Part shown: positions 37,996-50,155 of the stretch, piece after piece | How positions within the stretch are numbered: the stretch's first letter is position 1 | How the letters are laid out: every line of letters starts with the position of its first letter | NCBI GenBank assembly: GCA_004794655.1 | Contig: SMMW01000003.1 | Coordinates: forward strand, 1,922,001-1,986,000 | Length of the DNA: 64,000 nt | Direction of reading: 5' to 3' | Source of the DNA: Marisa cornuarietis | Lineage: Eukaryota > Mollusca > Gastropoda > Architaenioglossa > Ampullariidae | Position numbers and translations under genes: made by a program | Notes under the pieces: generated by a model | Told to the model about the DNA's origin: nothing | Database searches by the model: none | What the model saw: only the letters and a program-made list of their open reading frames with translations

Positions 37996-39629
37996 ACTCT
38001 CTGTGGACCTCCATGAGAAGGGGGAGAGGGGCCGGCCGCTTCACACCACCTTCTAATGGACGCAGGAAAGCTGTTTTCGCCTTTTAAAAAAGTTATCGAG
38101 CGATGCTCAATCAGTGATGCTTCAAAAAAGCAGAATTTAAAACGAAGTAGGTATTAGAGAGTTGGAAGCTTTCGCTTTTTCAACTTAATCTTGGCGCTAA
38201 CCGCAAATGGACTTTTTTTTTTTTTTTTTTTTTGTTATTCGCCATGCTGTCGTTTGAAGTTCTGGACAGGAACGATCGATGGGAGGTGTTTGATGTTAGA
38301 AACCTTTTGTTCCTTCTCGTACTTCCATCAGCTCATTGAGCATTTTATTCCACTATTAGTGGGGACGTGTGTGGAGTTGTATAGTCATAATAGTATACTT
38401 GATAGTATACTGCTACTTTGGTATTTCTTTGAATGCACTACTGTGATATTATCTGTGTAACTAACAATAGCGCCGCTTACAACTTCTCGAGCTGTAGCAC
38501 TGCATTCATTACCTTCATACAGTTACAAGCCGGGCTACCTGGTGTCGACTGGGTGATGTTACTCATGCACACGGAGCACATAAAATGAAGGGGGAGACAA
38601 GAGACGCCCGCCTGTTTCTAGTCTAGGAGGAGGAGGAGATACATGGGGGTGGTGCTAGTCGCCAGGTGTACTCGCTCACTCACTTCCCCCTTCTCCCATT
38701 CTCTCTCGGTCTTAGCTTGAGTAGTAGATTTCCTTCACTGGAGTTACCCGAAACTTCTTATAATGACAGAAATAAACATGCTCTGGAGCAACCTATCCGA
38801 ACTGAAACTGTAAACATAAACAAAGTGACAATCGAATTTACAGAATATTGGTTCCTGCGCCCGCGCCCGTTGTACAGGTAAACCACTAAAGGTCTCGCAT
38901 GCCTTTCTTGAAGTGAGCTGCTAATTTCATATTAGCTTTCGCTTTGCCCCTTTTATCAAATATTTTGTCTATTTAATAAATGTCCATTAACCTTTTGTCC
39001 ATTTTACCCTTCATGCAGTTGGGAGGAGGGTGCAAAACAATTGCTTTCCTACTCTGCATGTAATATTCATCCCCACCACCCTCTTCTATTTCTCTAGAGA
39101 CCTGGCAACGGTAACCTACGACCCCGTTGGGGACTTTTTGTCTTGGGTTCCGTTAGAGTAATTTCAGCGGTTTTCTTCCTACCCTTAAGTCTTCTGTCCA
39201 TATTTCACGTGGAAGATCAAGCCCTCGGCTCCAGACGCTGCTTACCGCAACAGCTCCACGATCCAGCGATGATGTACAGGGACCACAGGGACAGATCCTC
39301 ATGGAGTGTCCTGCAGCCTTCGTCTTCTTTCGCACTCCTGTGCTGCTTGTGGGAGACTCGCAAAACCAATCAATATGCGTAGTAAAATTCACAAATTAAG
39401 CGATTAGTTGAGAAGAAAGTAGCCCTGTAAGCTTCTTTGCAGCAGAGATGTTTCTCACATTAAGGGCACTTTTTATCATTCTGTGTTAATTTAGGAAATA
39501 AGCTCAGTGATTAATACACAAGAAGGCTTGTGTTAATCTTGAAGTAAATCCATTTCTGGTATAATAACTTGACAGCTGTATAATAATCTGTCGACCAGTA
39601 GATCCCTGGCTTGAGAAGATTGCTGCGGT

Positions 39630-39762
39630 TATGTCCAGTGACATCAGGACACAAAGCTTTAATGATGTCTGGTGAGGTCGAGGCACTATGGCGAGGTAAT
39701 GTCCAGTGACATCAGGACACCAGGTTGTAATGATGTCTGATGAAGTCAAGGCTCCATGGATT
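39630..39762. repeat. Two-copy direct repeat of about 70 bp
   Basis: The words ATGTCCAGTGACATCAGGAC and TAATGATGTCTG recur in order, about 70 bp apart. Each unit also contains the short palindrome-like CCAGTGACATCAGG. Confidence 0.8.
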
Positions 39763-40779
39763 TCGTAGGCCGGAGATGGGCGCGCCTACAGCCGTGCCAA
39801 GTAAATCCCTCCGCCCTGATATTGGACTACTTTCAGCTTCATTACTCCACAGTCTGTATTGGCTGCCCCCTTCCTCTCGCTCACCCTCTCCGCATCCTCG
39901 CTTATTTCACGCTTTCTGCATGCATTTCCATCCCTGAATGCTACAGGAGGAACTAAGTCTTGCCAGCTTGCATTCCCCGGTACTCACCCTCCACAAGACA
40001 GAGCCTCATTATCAGCATGCAATTGCACTTACGCCTATAAATATTGCTCAGTGGAATTTTGCCGATTGTTTGTCACTGTTGGGCCTAAGCCACTCAAGCC
40101 AGATTATCCAATCGACACTCAGGCGGGGAGACCAGTTGATGAGATTCATGTGGAGCTTTGCTCACTCTTGCTAGATGCTGCAAGTCGGTTTCACATAATC
40201 TTATTTGTTGGAAAAAAATATGTAACTTTGGTAACTGTTCAGGAAAACACCAATGAATAGTTAAAACGCCCGATATTAGTTCACACCCATTTCCAGATTT
40301 GCTGAGTGTAGCGTTTAATTCAAATAGCAATCATCCAACAGGTTCTCCTGAATATTTAGGGACCTGACCGCTGCTTGCTGGTGTCCAGGAACTCTGTGAG
40401 AAAATGTCAACAGCCGGGTCAGCTTGTCGGGCACATGGTGTGGCTGAGTCCACACACGCCTGCCACTGGGAGGTATTTTCCTCTCACCTACACCAGTGCC
40501 GGTCTTGCCGGCGGAGTCAGCCTGGAGTTTGTGAGAGCCAAGGAATGATTGAATTTGAGAAATGGTATTGCCCTAAGTGGATTACTGGCAGGACTGTGTT
40601 ATTTCATATTGAAGGAAACTTTATTGTCGTTTCTTCTTCTCTCTTTCTCTACTTGTCCTCTTCTTCCCTCCACCCTATCCTATTTTCTATGTCTTTCTCA
40701 ACCTCGTTTTGGATGCAGACCATTTCGTTTTTTTGTCCTTTTTGTTCGAACTTGTTCTGTCTCCCATCCTTTACAGCGG

Positions 40780-41050
40780 TCCGTCCCTCCATCTCTCATC
40801 CTGTACATTTTGGCCGTCCCTCCATCTCTCATCTTGTACATTGTGGCCGTCCCTCCATCTCTCATCCTGTACACTATGGCCGTCCCTCCATCTCTCATCC
40901 TGTACACTATGGCCGTCTCTCCATCTCTCATCCTGTACATTGTGGTCATCTCTCATCCTGTACACTATGGTCGTCTCTCCATCTCTCATCCTGTACACTA
41001 TGGTCATCTCTCCATCTCTCATTCTGTACATTGTGCCCGTCTCTGCATCT
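40780..41050. repeat. 33-bp minisatellite, 8 copies plus a partial
   Basis: The core CCATCTCTCATCCTGTACA is followed by a variable TTTTGG, TTGTGG or CTATGG and then CCGTC or TCGTC. One unit is shortened by about 8 bp near 40943, which shifts the phase. As 33 is a multiple of three, all three plus frames and at least two minus frames stay open through the array (an 11-residue period such as HPVHCGRPSIS). This explains the apparent ORFs of about 235 codons here; they lack any other coding sign. Confidence 0.96.
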
Positions 41051-42184
41051 TTCTCCCCCTCCATCCTCACTTTTTTTCGTGGTTCATCATTCGCCTCCAG
41101 GCTTGTAATCGATTCTCTCCAAAGTGGTTTCTCGCTGACTCTGATGGAGGGCGAAAAATAAAACCGGGCTCTCCGATTCGACCACGAAAATCATTTTCCT
41201 GCCCATTACAGAAAAGCAACATGGTGGCATTGCAAGGACGTGCCTGGCCTGCGTAACATCGTGTGTCAGGTCCAGGAGACCACCGTGTCCACTGGCGCGT
41301 GCCAGGCAGTCGATATCAACTCCCTCGCCAAACATCTACCGCCCCCCACAGCTTCTCCTCAACCTCTATGGGACACTTTTCATCTTCTTTGATTTCTTGA
41401 TTGTTTGCGCCCCAGTTCCGCATCTCAATCTCGTTGGATCTTTAAAGAGAGCAGTTTTCGCATGTTCCGTGTGCTGGACTTGTAACCACGACATCGACAT
41501 CAACCAACTGTAGCAGGTGTTCTGGACGGCAAAGAGTTATGTTGAGCTAAATCGTCCTGGAATTAGACTGTTTACACACTAACAATACACTCTAAGATAA
41601 TCTATGAGTAGATAGAAGCCACAGGAACGTTTATACTAAATGAACCTAGACTGTTGACAGTTGGGAGACTTCAATCGTACTTGTCTGAAATACTCCCTGA
41701 CCCTTTTAACTTTTATCATGAAGCTACTCCCGTATGTAGCCCTCGTTAGGAGGCACTCAGATAGTAGTACACCAACTTTAGGGTTTGACATCGGGTTAGA
41801 GCGGTGTTACGGGTGTAGTTAAATATTTCCTACAGGCGATATGGAGAAAGGGATACAAAGCAGTCTAAGTGACAAACAGGGCTGCCTTGAATTGTGTGTG
41901 GGGGTGGGTGGCTAGGGGGAATGGTATAGGATTAGGTCCCAGCAAGCGGGAAGGAGGAGGGAAGGAGAGAGAGAGCAGAGGTGCTGCTAAAGGAAAACTT
42001 CAGCCAAATAATTAAGTTGCCAGGTAAGCCTTATCTAATTTCAAACCATTAATCTGCTCGAATCGATTCCATGTCTCAAGAAAATTAATCTCCTCTTGCT
42101 GAGATGCGGAGGACCATGATGCAGCACACTTCATGTTAGAGTGACCTCGAGGAAGCATGAACGGGTTCGATAGAAATCGCGGGT
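41051..42184. other. Unassigned stretch
   Basis: No feature recognised. Pyrimidine-rich at the start, with a GA tract near 41965-41978. Confidence 0.5.
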
Positions 42185-42745
42185 GACCACGATGAACATG
42201 CGTGATACAGACTACAGCTGACCATGATGAACATGTGTGATACAGACTACAGCTGACCATGATGAACATGTGTGATACAGACTACAGCTGACCATGATGA
42301 ACATGTGTGATACAGACTACAGCTGACCATGATGAACATGTGTGATACAGACTACAGCTGACCACGATGAACATGTGTGATACAGACTACAGCTGACCAT
42401 GATGAACATGTGTGATACAGACTACAGCTGACCATGATGAACATGCGTGATACAGACTACAGCTGACCATGATGAACATGTGTGATACAGACTACAGCTG
42501 ACCATGATGAACATGTGTGATACAGACTACAGCTGACCATGATGAACATGTGTGATACAGACTACAGCTGACCATGATGAACATGTGTGATACAGACTAC
42601 AGCTGACCACGATGAACATGTGTGATACAGACTACAGCTGACCATGATGAACATGTGTGATACAGACTACAGCTGACCATGATGAACATGTGTGATACAG
42701 ACTACAGCTGACCATGATGAACATGTGTGATACAGACTACAGCTG
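42185..42745. repeat. 35-bp minisatellite, 16 copies, very uniform
   Basis: Unit includes GATGAACATGTGTG and ACAGACTACAGCTGACC. Almost all variation is at two sites: CATGATG versus CACGATG, and TGTGTG versus TGCGTG. The total length of 561 bp equals 16 units. Uniformity points to recent expansion. Confidence 0.97.
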
Positions 42746-43747
42746 GGAAATGTAAGGTTACTTATAAAAGACCACTGTGACTGTGACGAAGATTATCCAT
42801 AAAGTCTAAATGAAACTGTTTACACATAGCTATGGTAAAGTGTTTAAAGGAGGGGACAGACAGCTAGGGCAAATAACAGGATCCATGTGTAAGTCGAACC
42901 ATCGGCTAAACAACTGACACGCCTGACCTTACAAGGGTCGAACCAAAACCATTGAAAGAAACTGAGGAGGGAAACCAAGAGGAAAATGTTTGTCATCAGA
43001 ATCCAATGACTGAGAGACTTGCAGCAACTCAGACTGCCACACATGTTCACCTCCAAGACTTGAGTCAGGAAACATACACAGGAAAAAACAAACAAACAAA
43101 CAAAGCAATAAAAGATAAAATAAACAAAACAAAAATCACAATAGAAGGAACTCATCAGATTACAGGGGACTCTAGAACAAATCAAATTATCCGAAAATGT
43201 TGGGATACATTTTTACCAGAATTTAACTAAAGTTTATTTTTGCCTTGAAAAGCTGTTCAGTGTGTAAAGTGTTTTAAGTGGTGGTGTGACAGCTCCACCC
43301 TAGGATTGTCTTGTTTTCCCTTTTTCGCTGCTTAATTAGTTTTTAATGAGGCAGGCGATGGTGCTGTGGTCTTAGTCTGACAATACTGGATGGTAAATAA
43401 ATATTTCCATTTCGTTAAATTTAGATGGAGACACAAATCACAGAAGTGTAGCCTGATATTAAAGTACATTTTATGAGAGTACATTTAAATAATTTATTTA
43501 CAAACTGCAGTGATCCTTCGAATTTCGCATGCAGTGTGCAAGCCAACATTTTAAGGTATCTGCACAAACCAGCTTAAATAGAGGATTGAATGAAAGAATG
43601 AACGAATGAATAACAATTAGTATTTATTGTCATTACATCTGTACCAGCAAACATCACAGAAGTATAAACAGATAGTAGAGGACATTTAAAAAACTTGTTT
43701 ACAAACTAGAGGGATCACCCGAACTTCTCATACAGCTGCGTTAGTCA
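42746..43747. other. Unassigned stretch
   Basis: No feature recognised. AT-rich with AAAC repeats near 43088-43102. The phrase ATTTATTTACAAACT...GGGATCACC/GTGATCC, with CAT and CAGTG nearby, occurs twice (about 43490 and 43695), a decayed short duplication. Confidence 0.45.
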
Positions 43748-43764
43748 TGATGATGATGATGATG

Positions 43765-43803
<39 letters not shown>
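43748..43803. repeat. (GAT)n(TGAT)n microsatellite
   Basis: About seven GAT units followed by about eight GATT units. Confidence 0.95.
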
Positions 43804-43805
<2 letters not shown>

Positions 43806-44944
43806 GACGATGCATGTCCCGACTTAGCAGAAGACTCAATGCGCTTGTCAAGAGAAAGGCTACAAAGTGTGCAGCACACATGCGGACATCCATCTGTTCT
43901 GTCGTTGACTAGTAGAAGGCTCGGGTCGCTGCTCTGCTGTGTTACATCCTCGATGTAGACCAAAATTGTGAGTTCATATGTACAGCTCGGAAAGCCATTG
44001 TGTAGCCTGTATGAACACAGGATACTCGAACTCGAACTTTTATTGAGTAGGCCTGAGCCAAGGGATACGTGAACATGCACAACAGCAACATCAACATCTT
44101 CATAAACTGGACGGGGGGGGGGAGGGAGGGCACAGAATGGATCAATTGACTCTCGGGCCAACGGAGCTGAAATGGCCAGAAGACAGCTGGTATCGATGCG
44201 ATCACAAGCGGAGAAAACTGTATGACGATGTTAAAGCAGAGGACTGTTTGATCCTCCAGTTATGGAAGGTCCATAGTAGTGACCAAAAGAGAAGAAACCG
44301 GCATGGCATCAGGAAGAAAAGAGCGGCAGTCGACGGAAAGTGTGAAAGTCGTTATGGACAATAAAAGTCAATCAGTCCTGCACAGCAACAGCGCGAACAA
44401 AAAGGCGCTGGCCTACGCATACAACGGGCACCAAAAACACAAAAAAATTAATCAAAAATACAAAAATCGCGGAGAGCTGCCTCCCTCAGGCCGGTATGTC
44501 AAGGGACACCACTGCAATCACAAGCCTATTATATATAGATTGTAACGGGCATGCTTGATCGTCACATAAGAAGCATCAAGAAGGATGGAATGACCCTGTA
44601 GAACTGCGTGTGGAGGCTGGTTGAAGGAGGCTTCATCTTGTAACCGTCGTATCATAAATTATAGACTCTCAGATTTAGATATATCAAGTCTGCTGCACGT
44701 GCAAGACAAGTAAGAAGAAAGAAGAGAGGTGATCAAGTTGAGAGATGAAATGGCAGGTTCTTATTCCGCCTCAGTTTATTTTTAGCGTAACTCTTGCCCT
44801 CTGCCCTTTGAACTGTGTCCGTAGACTTTGGTGAGTTGCGAACTTTGTTGTTTAAAACGTCTCCGTATAGTCAATCAGCAAGTCAGCCAGTCGTTTCCTT
44901 TCTGTTCATCGTGCACACGCGCGCTCGCATCCGACAGGCACAAC
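43804..44944. other. Unassigned stretch
   Basis: Short lysine-rich plus-strand frames (44137-44545) overlap each other and resemble no family I know. G run at 44114-44123. Confidence 0.45.

Positions 44945-44995
<51 letters not shown>
44945..44995. repeat. (AC)n microsatellite
   Basis: About 25 uninterrupted AC units. Confidence 0.97.
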
Positions 44996-44999
<4 letters not shown>

Positions 45000-47450
45000 A
45001 AGTTGTCGCAGAAACCAAAAGCATGCATGGCGACCAGTTCTCGGTACTTAACAAAGAAAACTCAGTTTCCTGTATCCCATGCAAATTCTACGGCCTGCAT
45101 CCGCCGACATGTGCGCGCGCGCGGGTATATACAGGTGGATGTTTGCGCCTAGTCTAGTGCGTGCGTGCGTGAATGAGTTGTTGTGTCATCTGTCGACACC
45201 AGCAGATGCCAAGTGTGTATTTCTGTATTTACCTGTCCGCAGGCAGGTTGTGTGGACGTGTTTGCTGTCCAGACGGCCGTTTATGGCAGACAGCAGCTGG
45301 GTGCGTGCTGGCCCGGTGTGTGTAATCAGTCGGGTGCTGCATCAATCACGACTCGCAGTCCCACAAGCTTCTCAATTATGGCTGTATCCCCCCCGCCATG
45401 GGAGCATCGGGCTTTGCTCTCTAGCTTTCAGTCGTTTACCCAGGTTCACTCTTGTTGGTGCTCTCACTTCATTCCTTCTGCGTTGGCGTATTGGGAGGGG
45501 GAGAGAAGTGCAAGAGAGAGGGAGTCAGCGTGAGTGCGTGCGGACCATTGCTGGCCTTGAAATTTGTTTTAGGCACGTGGAAAACGCGGAAAACTTGTTT
45601 GCTGCAGCATCTGGACGATCACCGAACTCTTTTTCTAGCACATCGTAACAGCTTCGTGTTTTTCTCTGAGCATGATTAGGGGGAGGTGGATATCACCTGG
45701 ACCTGGAGCTGAAAGGGCTTGCTGGTGGTTGGCTGCAGACTGTTCCCACCTGTTGCAGTAGTGTCGACGATAGGACGCTGTTCGAATACCCATTCATCGT
45801 CCGGAACACAGTCTGCCGAAGAGGGTAGTAAAGGTTGGCAAGGACGACAAACAAAGGACAAGCTTCTCTACATGCGGGTGGCTGTAGGCCTCGCCACAGT
45901 TTGCATTCACCTCACCCTCCCGCCCGCTCGAACACCACATGCACCGGGCTCCTTGCTATGAACCCCCCCCCACCCAAATGGTGCTCCTTTGTGGCGACAA
46001 CAGGAAAAGTTCGCTCCTGTCGAGTCCCATTGTCCTTAAATGTTAACAAGTAAATAAGGAATTAAAATGATAATATTGCTAAGTAGGGGTTAGGGTTCGG
46101 TGTCTTCTTGAAGCAGCTGGTCTCTAAACCGTGCAGAATATGAAAGTCTTATACAGCCCTGTTACAGTTTGTTATCTTTTCGACTTGTATAGTCTACACT
46201 AGTTGTAACAAACTCCCACTGGTCGAGGGGTGAGGAGCAGATGGAGCGCCAAGAGGTCACCCCCATCCCCCCAATCCTCCCCCCTCCTCCTCAAACAGTG
46301 CTTAAACTTTGAGCAAGCAGGAGTGGTTAGAATACATACAGGTTATAATTCTAAAAAGTTTGTTAACCGGAATGTTTCCTTCAGAGATGACCAACAGCTC
46401 TTCATACACACAACCATTACACCAGTCTTACAGTCTTACAGTGTTACTCGTAGACAAGTCATGATCTTCACAACCTTTATGTCGGGCCTTGTCTGCCCCT
46501 GACTGGTTTTATCACATAACCATTGTTTGTTTGTTTGTTTGTGTCTATCATATGTGTATGACAGGTTTGATTGCCCATCATCTATGTCTAGGTCCTTTTG
46601 TATCCCTCAGAGATAAATTACAGTCTTATTACACAAAACTCATGCTTTGTTCGGTCATTTTATGTGAAACCTCGTCCACTCTCACCACTTGCTCTCTATT
46701 CTATCAGGCGTGTGCTGCTCTCGATTCACATTTGTTGGGAACAGCCAGGTGGGTGAGATCTTGTGGATGATGCTGTTTGGGGAAGAGTGTAGTAGAGACC
46801 TCGTTAAGTGTATCAGGAGAAAGAGGAAGAAAGGGGTGGGCCTGCTATATAAGGCACTCGTTAAGTGATTGCAGCCCACTGCTGTGACAGCCGCGGTGTT
46901 CCCATAATACCCCGCGGCTCAGGCGGCGTCTGTCGTGCGCTGACGAAGAGATCCTCGCAGACAACAACTTTCGCCGAGCACCTTCATTTGGGGTTCGAAC
47001 ATGAGACGTCATCGATATGTCGGGCATGAGCCTCGTTCCGGAATTAGACTGCAGGACAGCCACGCAGGCAGAAGAGAGCCCAAGCAAACTCCCCACCCCC
47101 AAACCCCCCACATAGATGGAAGAGGGGGGGGGCCGGAATAGAATGTCTGTGAAAAGAAGGCAGAAGGAGAAAACGCACAAGTCCGGAAAAAGAGAGGTGG
47201 TGGAGCCTGAGGGAGGTGAAGTGAGTGAAATATTCAACTGTCAGTTTCAAACGGCTTTTCCTTTAAACGAATCAGTTTGAAACTTAATGTTACGTCGTCA
47301 TGATAGTCTTCTTTGTGTCTTCTCACTGCAAATATTTAAATATTCTGCAGCAAACTCAATGTGCATTGTCGTCTTCAAGGCACTTTATAAATGGGGTTCA
47401 AGTGTTTGGCATCCCAGCATCATTTATCTCTGGTTTGGGCAGAGTCTCTA
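44996..47450. other. Unassigned stretch
   Basis: A 189-codon plus-strand frame at 45079-45648 is the longest non-repeat frame in this part, but it has no recognisable domain. It overlaps other open frames in a G+C-rich segment, so I do not call it a gene. A minus-strand B-box-like GTTCGAACCCC lies near 46995. Short C or G runs occur at 45963, 46259 and 47124. Confidence 0.4.
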
Positions 47451-49325
47451 GGGAGTGGTAGAGTGTAACTATATATGGCAGAGGCGCCAGTGTGTGACTG
47501 GTAGAGTAGGCAGCGTGTGGTAGAGGCTACAGGCGTGTGGTAGAGGCTACAGACGTGTGGTAGAATCTACCGCTGTATAACGGAGGCGCCACTGTGTGTA
47601 GTAGAGATGACAGGTGTGTAGTAGAGATGGCAGATGTGTAGTAGAGATGGCAGGTGTGTAGTAGAGGAGGCAGGAGTGTGGTAGAGATGGCAGGTGTGTA
47701 GTAGAGGTGGCAGGAGTGGTAGAGATGACAGGTGTGTAGTAGAGATGGCAGATGTGTAGTAGAGATGGCAGGTGTGTAGTAGAGGAGGCAGGAGTGTGGT
47801 AGAGATGGCAGGTGTGTAGTAGAGGTGGCAGGAGTGTGGTAGAGATGGCAGGTGTGTAGTAGAGGTGGCAGGAGTGTGGTAGAGATGGCAGGTGTGTAGT
47901 AGAGGTGGCAGGAGTGTGGTAGAGATGGCAGGTGTGTAGTAGAGGTGGCAGGAGTGTAGTAAAAGTGGTAGGTGTGTAGTAGAGATGGCAGGATTGTGGT
48001 ATAGATGGCAGGTGTGCAGTAGAGGTGTCAGGAGTGTGGTAGAGATGGCAGGAGTGTAGTAGAGGTGTCAGGAGTGTGGTAGAGGTGGCAGGTGTGTAGT
48101 AGAGGTGGCAGGAGTGTGGTAGAGATGGCAGGTGTGTAGTAGAGATGGCAGGAGTGTGGTAGAGATGACAGGTGTGTAGTAGAGGTGTCAGGAGTGTTGT
48201 AGAGTTGGCAGGAGTGTTGTAGAGATGGCAGGAGTGTGGTAGAGGTGGCAGGAATGTGGTAGAGATGACAGGTGTGTAGTAGAGGTGGCAGGAGTGTGGT
48301 AGAGGTGTCACGTGTGTAGTAAAAGTGGTAGGTGTGTAGTAGAGATGGCAGGATTGTGGTATAGATGGCAGGTGTGTAGTAGAGGTGTCAGGAGTGTGAT
48401 ATAGATGGCAGGAGTGGTAGAGATGGCAGGAGCGTGGTAGAGATGACAGGTGTGTAGTAGAGTTGGCAGGAGTGTGATATAGATGGCAGGAGTGTGGTAG
48501 AGATGACTGGTGTGTAGTAGAGTTGGCAGGAGTGTGATATAGATGGCAGGAGTGTGGTAGAGATGACAGGTGTGTAGTAGAGGTGGCAGGAGTGTGGTAG
48601 AGGTGGCAGGTGTGTAGTAGAGGTGGCAGGAGTGTGGTAGAGGTGGCAGGTGTGTAGTAGAGGTGGCAGGAGTGTGGTAGAGATGACAGGTGTGTAGTAG
48701 AGGTGGCAAGAGTGTGGTATAGATGACAGGTGTGTAGTGGAGGTGTCAGGAGTGTGATATAGATGGCAGGAGTGTGGTAGAGATGACAGGTGTGTAGTAG
48801 ACGTGGCAGGAGTGTGGTACAGATGACAGGTGTGTAGTAGAGGTGGCAAGAGTGTGGTATAGATGGCAGGTGTGTAGTGGAGGTGTCAGGAGTGTGATAT
48901 AGATGGCAGGAGTGTGGTAGAGATGACAGGTGTGTAGTAGACGTGGCAGGAGTGTGGTAGAGATGACAGGTGTGTAGTAGAGGTGGCAGGAGTGTGGTAG
49001 AGATGACAGGTGTGTAGTAGAGGTGGAAGGAGTGTGGTAGAGATGACAGGTGTGTAGTAGACGTGGCAGGAGTGTGGTAGAGATGACAGGTGTGTAGTAG
49101 AGGTGGCAGGAGTGTGGTAGAGATGACAGGTGTGTAGTAGACGTGGCAGGAGTGTGGTAGAGATGACAGGTGTGTAGTAGAGGTGGCAGGAGTGTGGTAG
49201 AGATGACAGGTGTGTAGTAGAGGTGGCAGGAGTGTGGTAGAGATGACAGGTGTGTAGTAGAGTTGGCAGGAGTGTGGTAGATTTGGCAGGAGTGTGGTAG
49301 AGATGGCAGGAGTGTGGTAGAAGCT
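47451..49325. repeat. 20-bp minisatellite, about 90 copies, G-rich plus strand
   Basis: Unit GTGTRGTAGAGRTGGCAGGW. Copies up to about 47590 and after 49270 are decayed. In the middle GTGTAGTAG and GTGTGGTAG units alternate, making a 40-bp dimer that is clearest at 48950-49260. A 140-bp block (seven units, marked by GTGTAGTGGAGGTGTCAGG) recurs at 48732 and 48872. The minus strand has almost no stop codons, giving frames of 133-254 codons rich in H, T, L, P, S and Y (20-residue period). They shift frame with each indel and are not treated as genes. Confidence 0.97.
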
Positions 49326-49873
49326 ACATACATGTCGCAGGTTCTACAAACGGCCAACGTATAGAAACTACCGGCGTATGTTAGTCTACTGAGAAGATAA
49401 ATTTTCTGATGCTTATGCGAAACATTTTGTGGTCATCCAAACACGAGGATCAAAATGTACTTTTTAAAGATTCATCTCTACACCAGATGATAACAGGGCA
49501 GGCAGAACCCAACAACACACATTAAAGCAGTTAGTCCCTGTCTCTTTAAGCAAACAAAAAAAAGAAAAAGAAAAGAAAAGCAGACTAAGAAAGGCGGCTC
49601 CAGAAGCAGAAAGCGAGGTCACATGACAAGAAGGCGCGGTAGCTGGGGTGCACCCTGTACAGAATAATCTGTTCGTGGTCTGCTCTCACTCTGCCATCAT
49701 TTCTCATTTTCCGCTGTCTTCCTTATTCTTGTCCTCACTCATTTTCTTGCCGCTCTTGGAACTATAACACTACACCACACAGGAATGCCTGGCATTGTGT
49801 ACAAGTCTTGTCAAGATGTGTGTTTACGCCACCTTTAAACGGGATAAAAGTGGTTTTACTCTGGGAATCACGG
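49326..49873. other. Unassigned stretch
   Basis: No feature recognised; an A-rich AAAAG run at 49557-49580. Confidence 0.5.
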
Positions 49874-49880
49874 GATAGAC

Positions 49881-49918
<38 letters not shown>
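49874..49918. repeat. (GACA)n microsatellite
   Basis: About 11 GACA units. Confidence 0.95.
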
Positions 49919-50014
49919 GTGTGTGCGACGATAACATAAAACAAAGTTGTGTCATGGTGCTACCCATGACCTGTGACCTGGAGTGATCGAGTGCAATGAA
50001 AAACACTATTAGTA

Positions 50015-50155
50015 ATGCCATACAACAACACAAATTACTACTCGTGCCATATAACAACAGGACTTACTAATCATACCATATAACAACACAAATTACTACA
50101 CGTGGCATATAACAACACGACTTAATAATCATACCTTATAACAACTCGGCTTATT
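50015..50155. repeat. 29-bp tandem repeat, 5 copies, alternating types
   Basis: Each unit starts with CCATAYAACAAC. Type A continues with ACAAATTACTAC and type B with A(G/C)GACTTACTAATCAT. The order is A-B-A-B-B, so expansion was probably by a 58-bp dimer. Confidence 0.85.

Larger units (their letters stand above)
36427..40779. other. Long unassigned stretch
   Basis: No exon or mobile element recognised over 4.3 kb. Visible structure: a hairpin at 37945-37995, a T run at 38211-38233, G+C-rich sequence at 37840-38060, and a two-copy 70-bp repeat at 39630-39762. A donor-like ACAG|GTAAAC lies at about 38876 after a G+C-rich word, conceivably a non-coding first exon. The frame at 39859-40260 (133 codons) shows no family resemblance. 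Confidence 0.4.

Noticed and set aside
40404..41256. Two overlapping plus-strand frames of about 235 codons
   Set aside because: Their length comes from the 33-bp array, which has no stop in any plus frame; the sequence outside the array has no domain.
45079..45648. 189-codon plus-strand frame
   Set aside because: No recognisable domain or signal, overlapping open frames in other phases, and G+C-rich composition that lowers stop frequency.
46930..47060. tRNA-like element on the minus strand with GTTCGAACCCC
   Set aside because: The B-box-like word is good, but the A-box-like word GAGGCTCATGCCCG is only about 20 nt away instead of about 32, and no cloverleaf could be drawn.
47547..49357. Long minus-strand open frames (133-254 codons) rich in H, T, L, P and S
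   Set aside because: They arise because the 20-bp repeat lacks stop words on that strand. Frames change at each indel and there is no non-repeat coding sequence.
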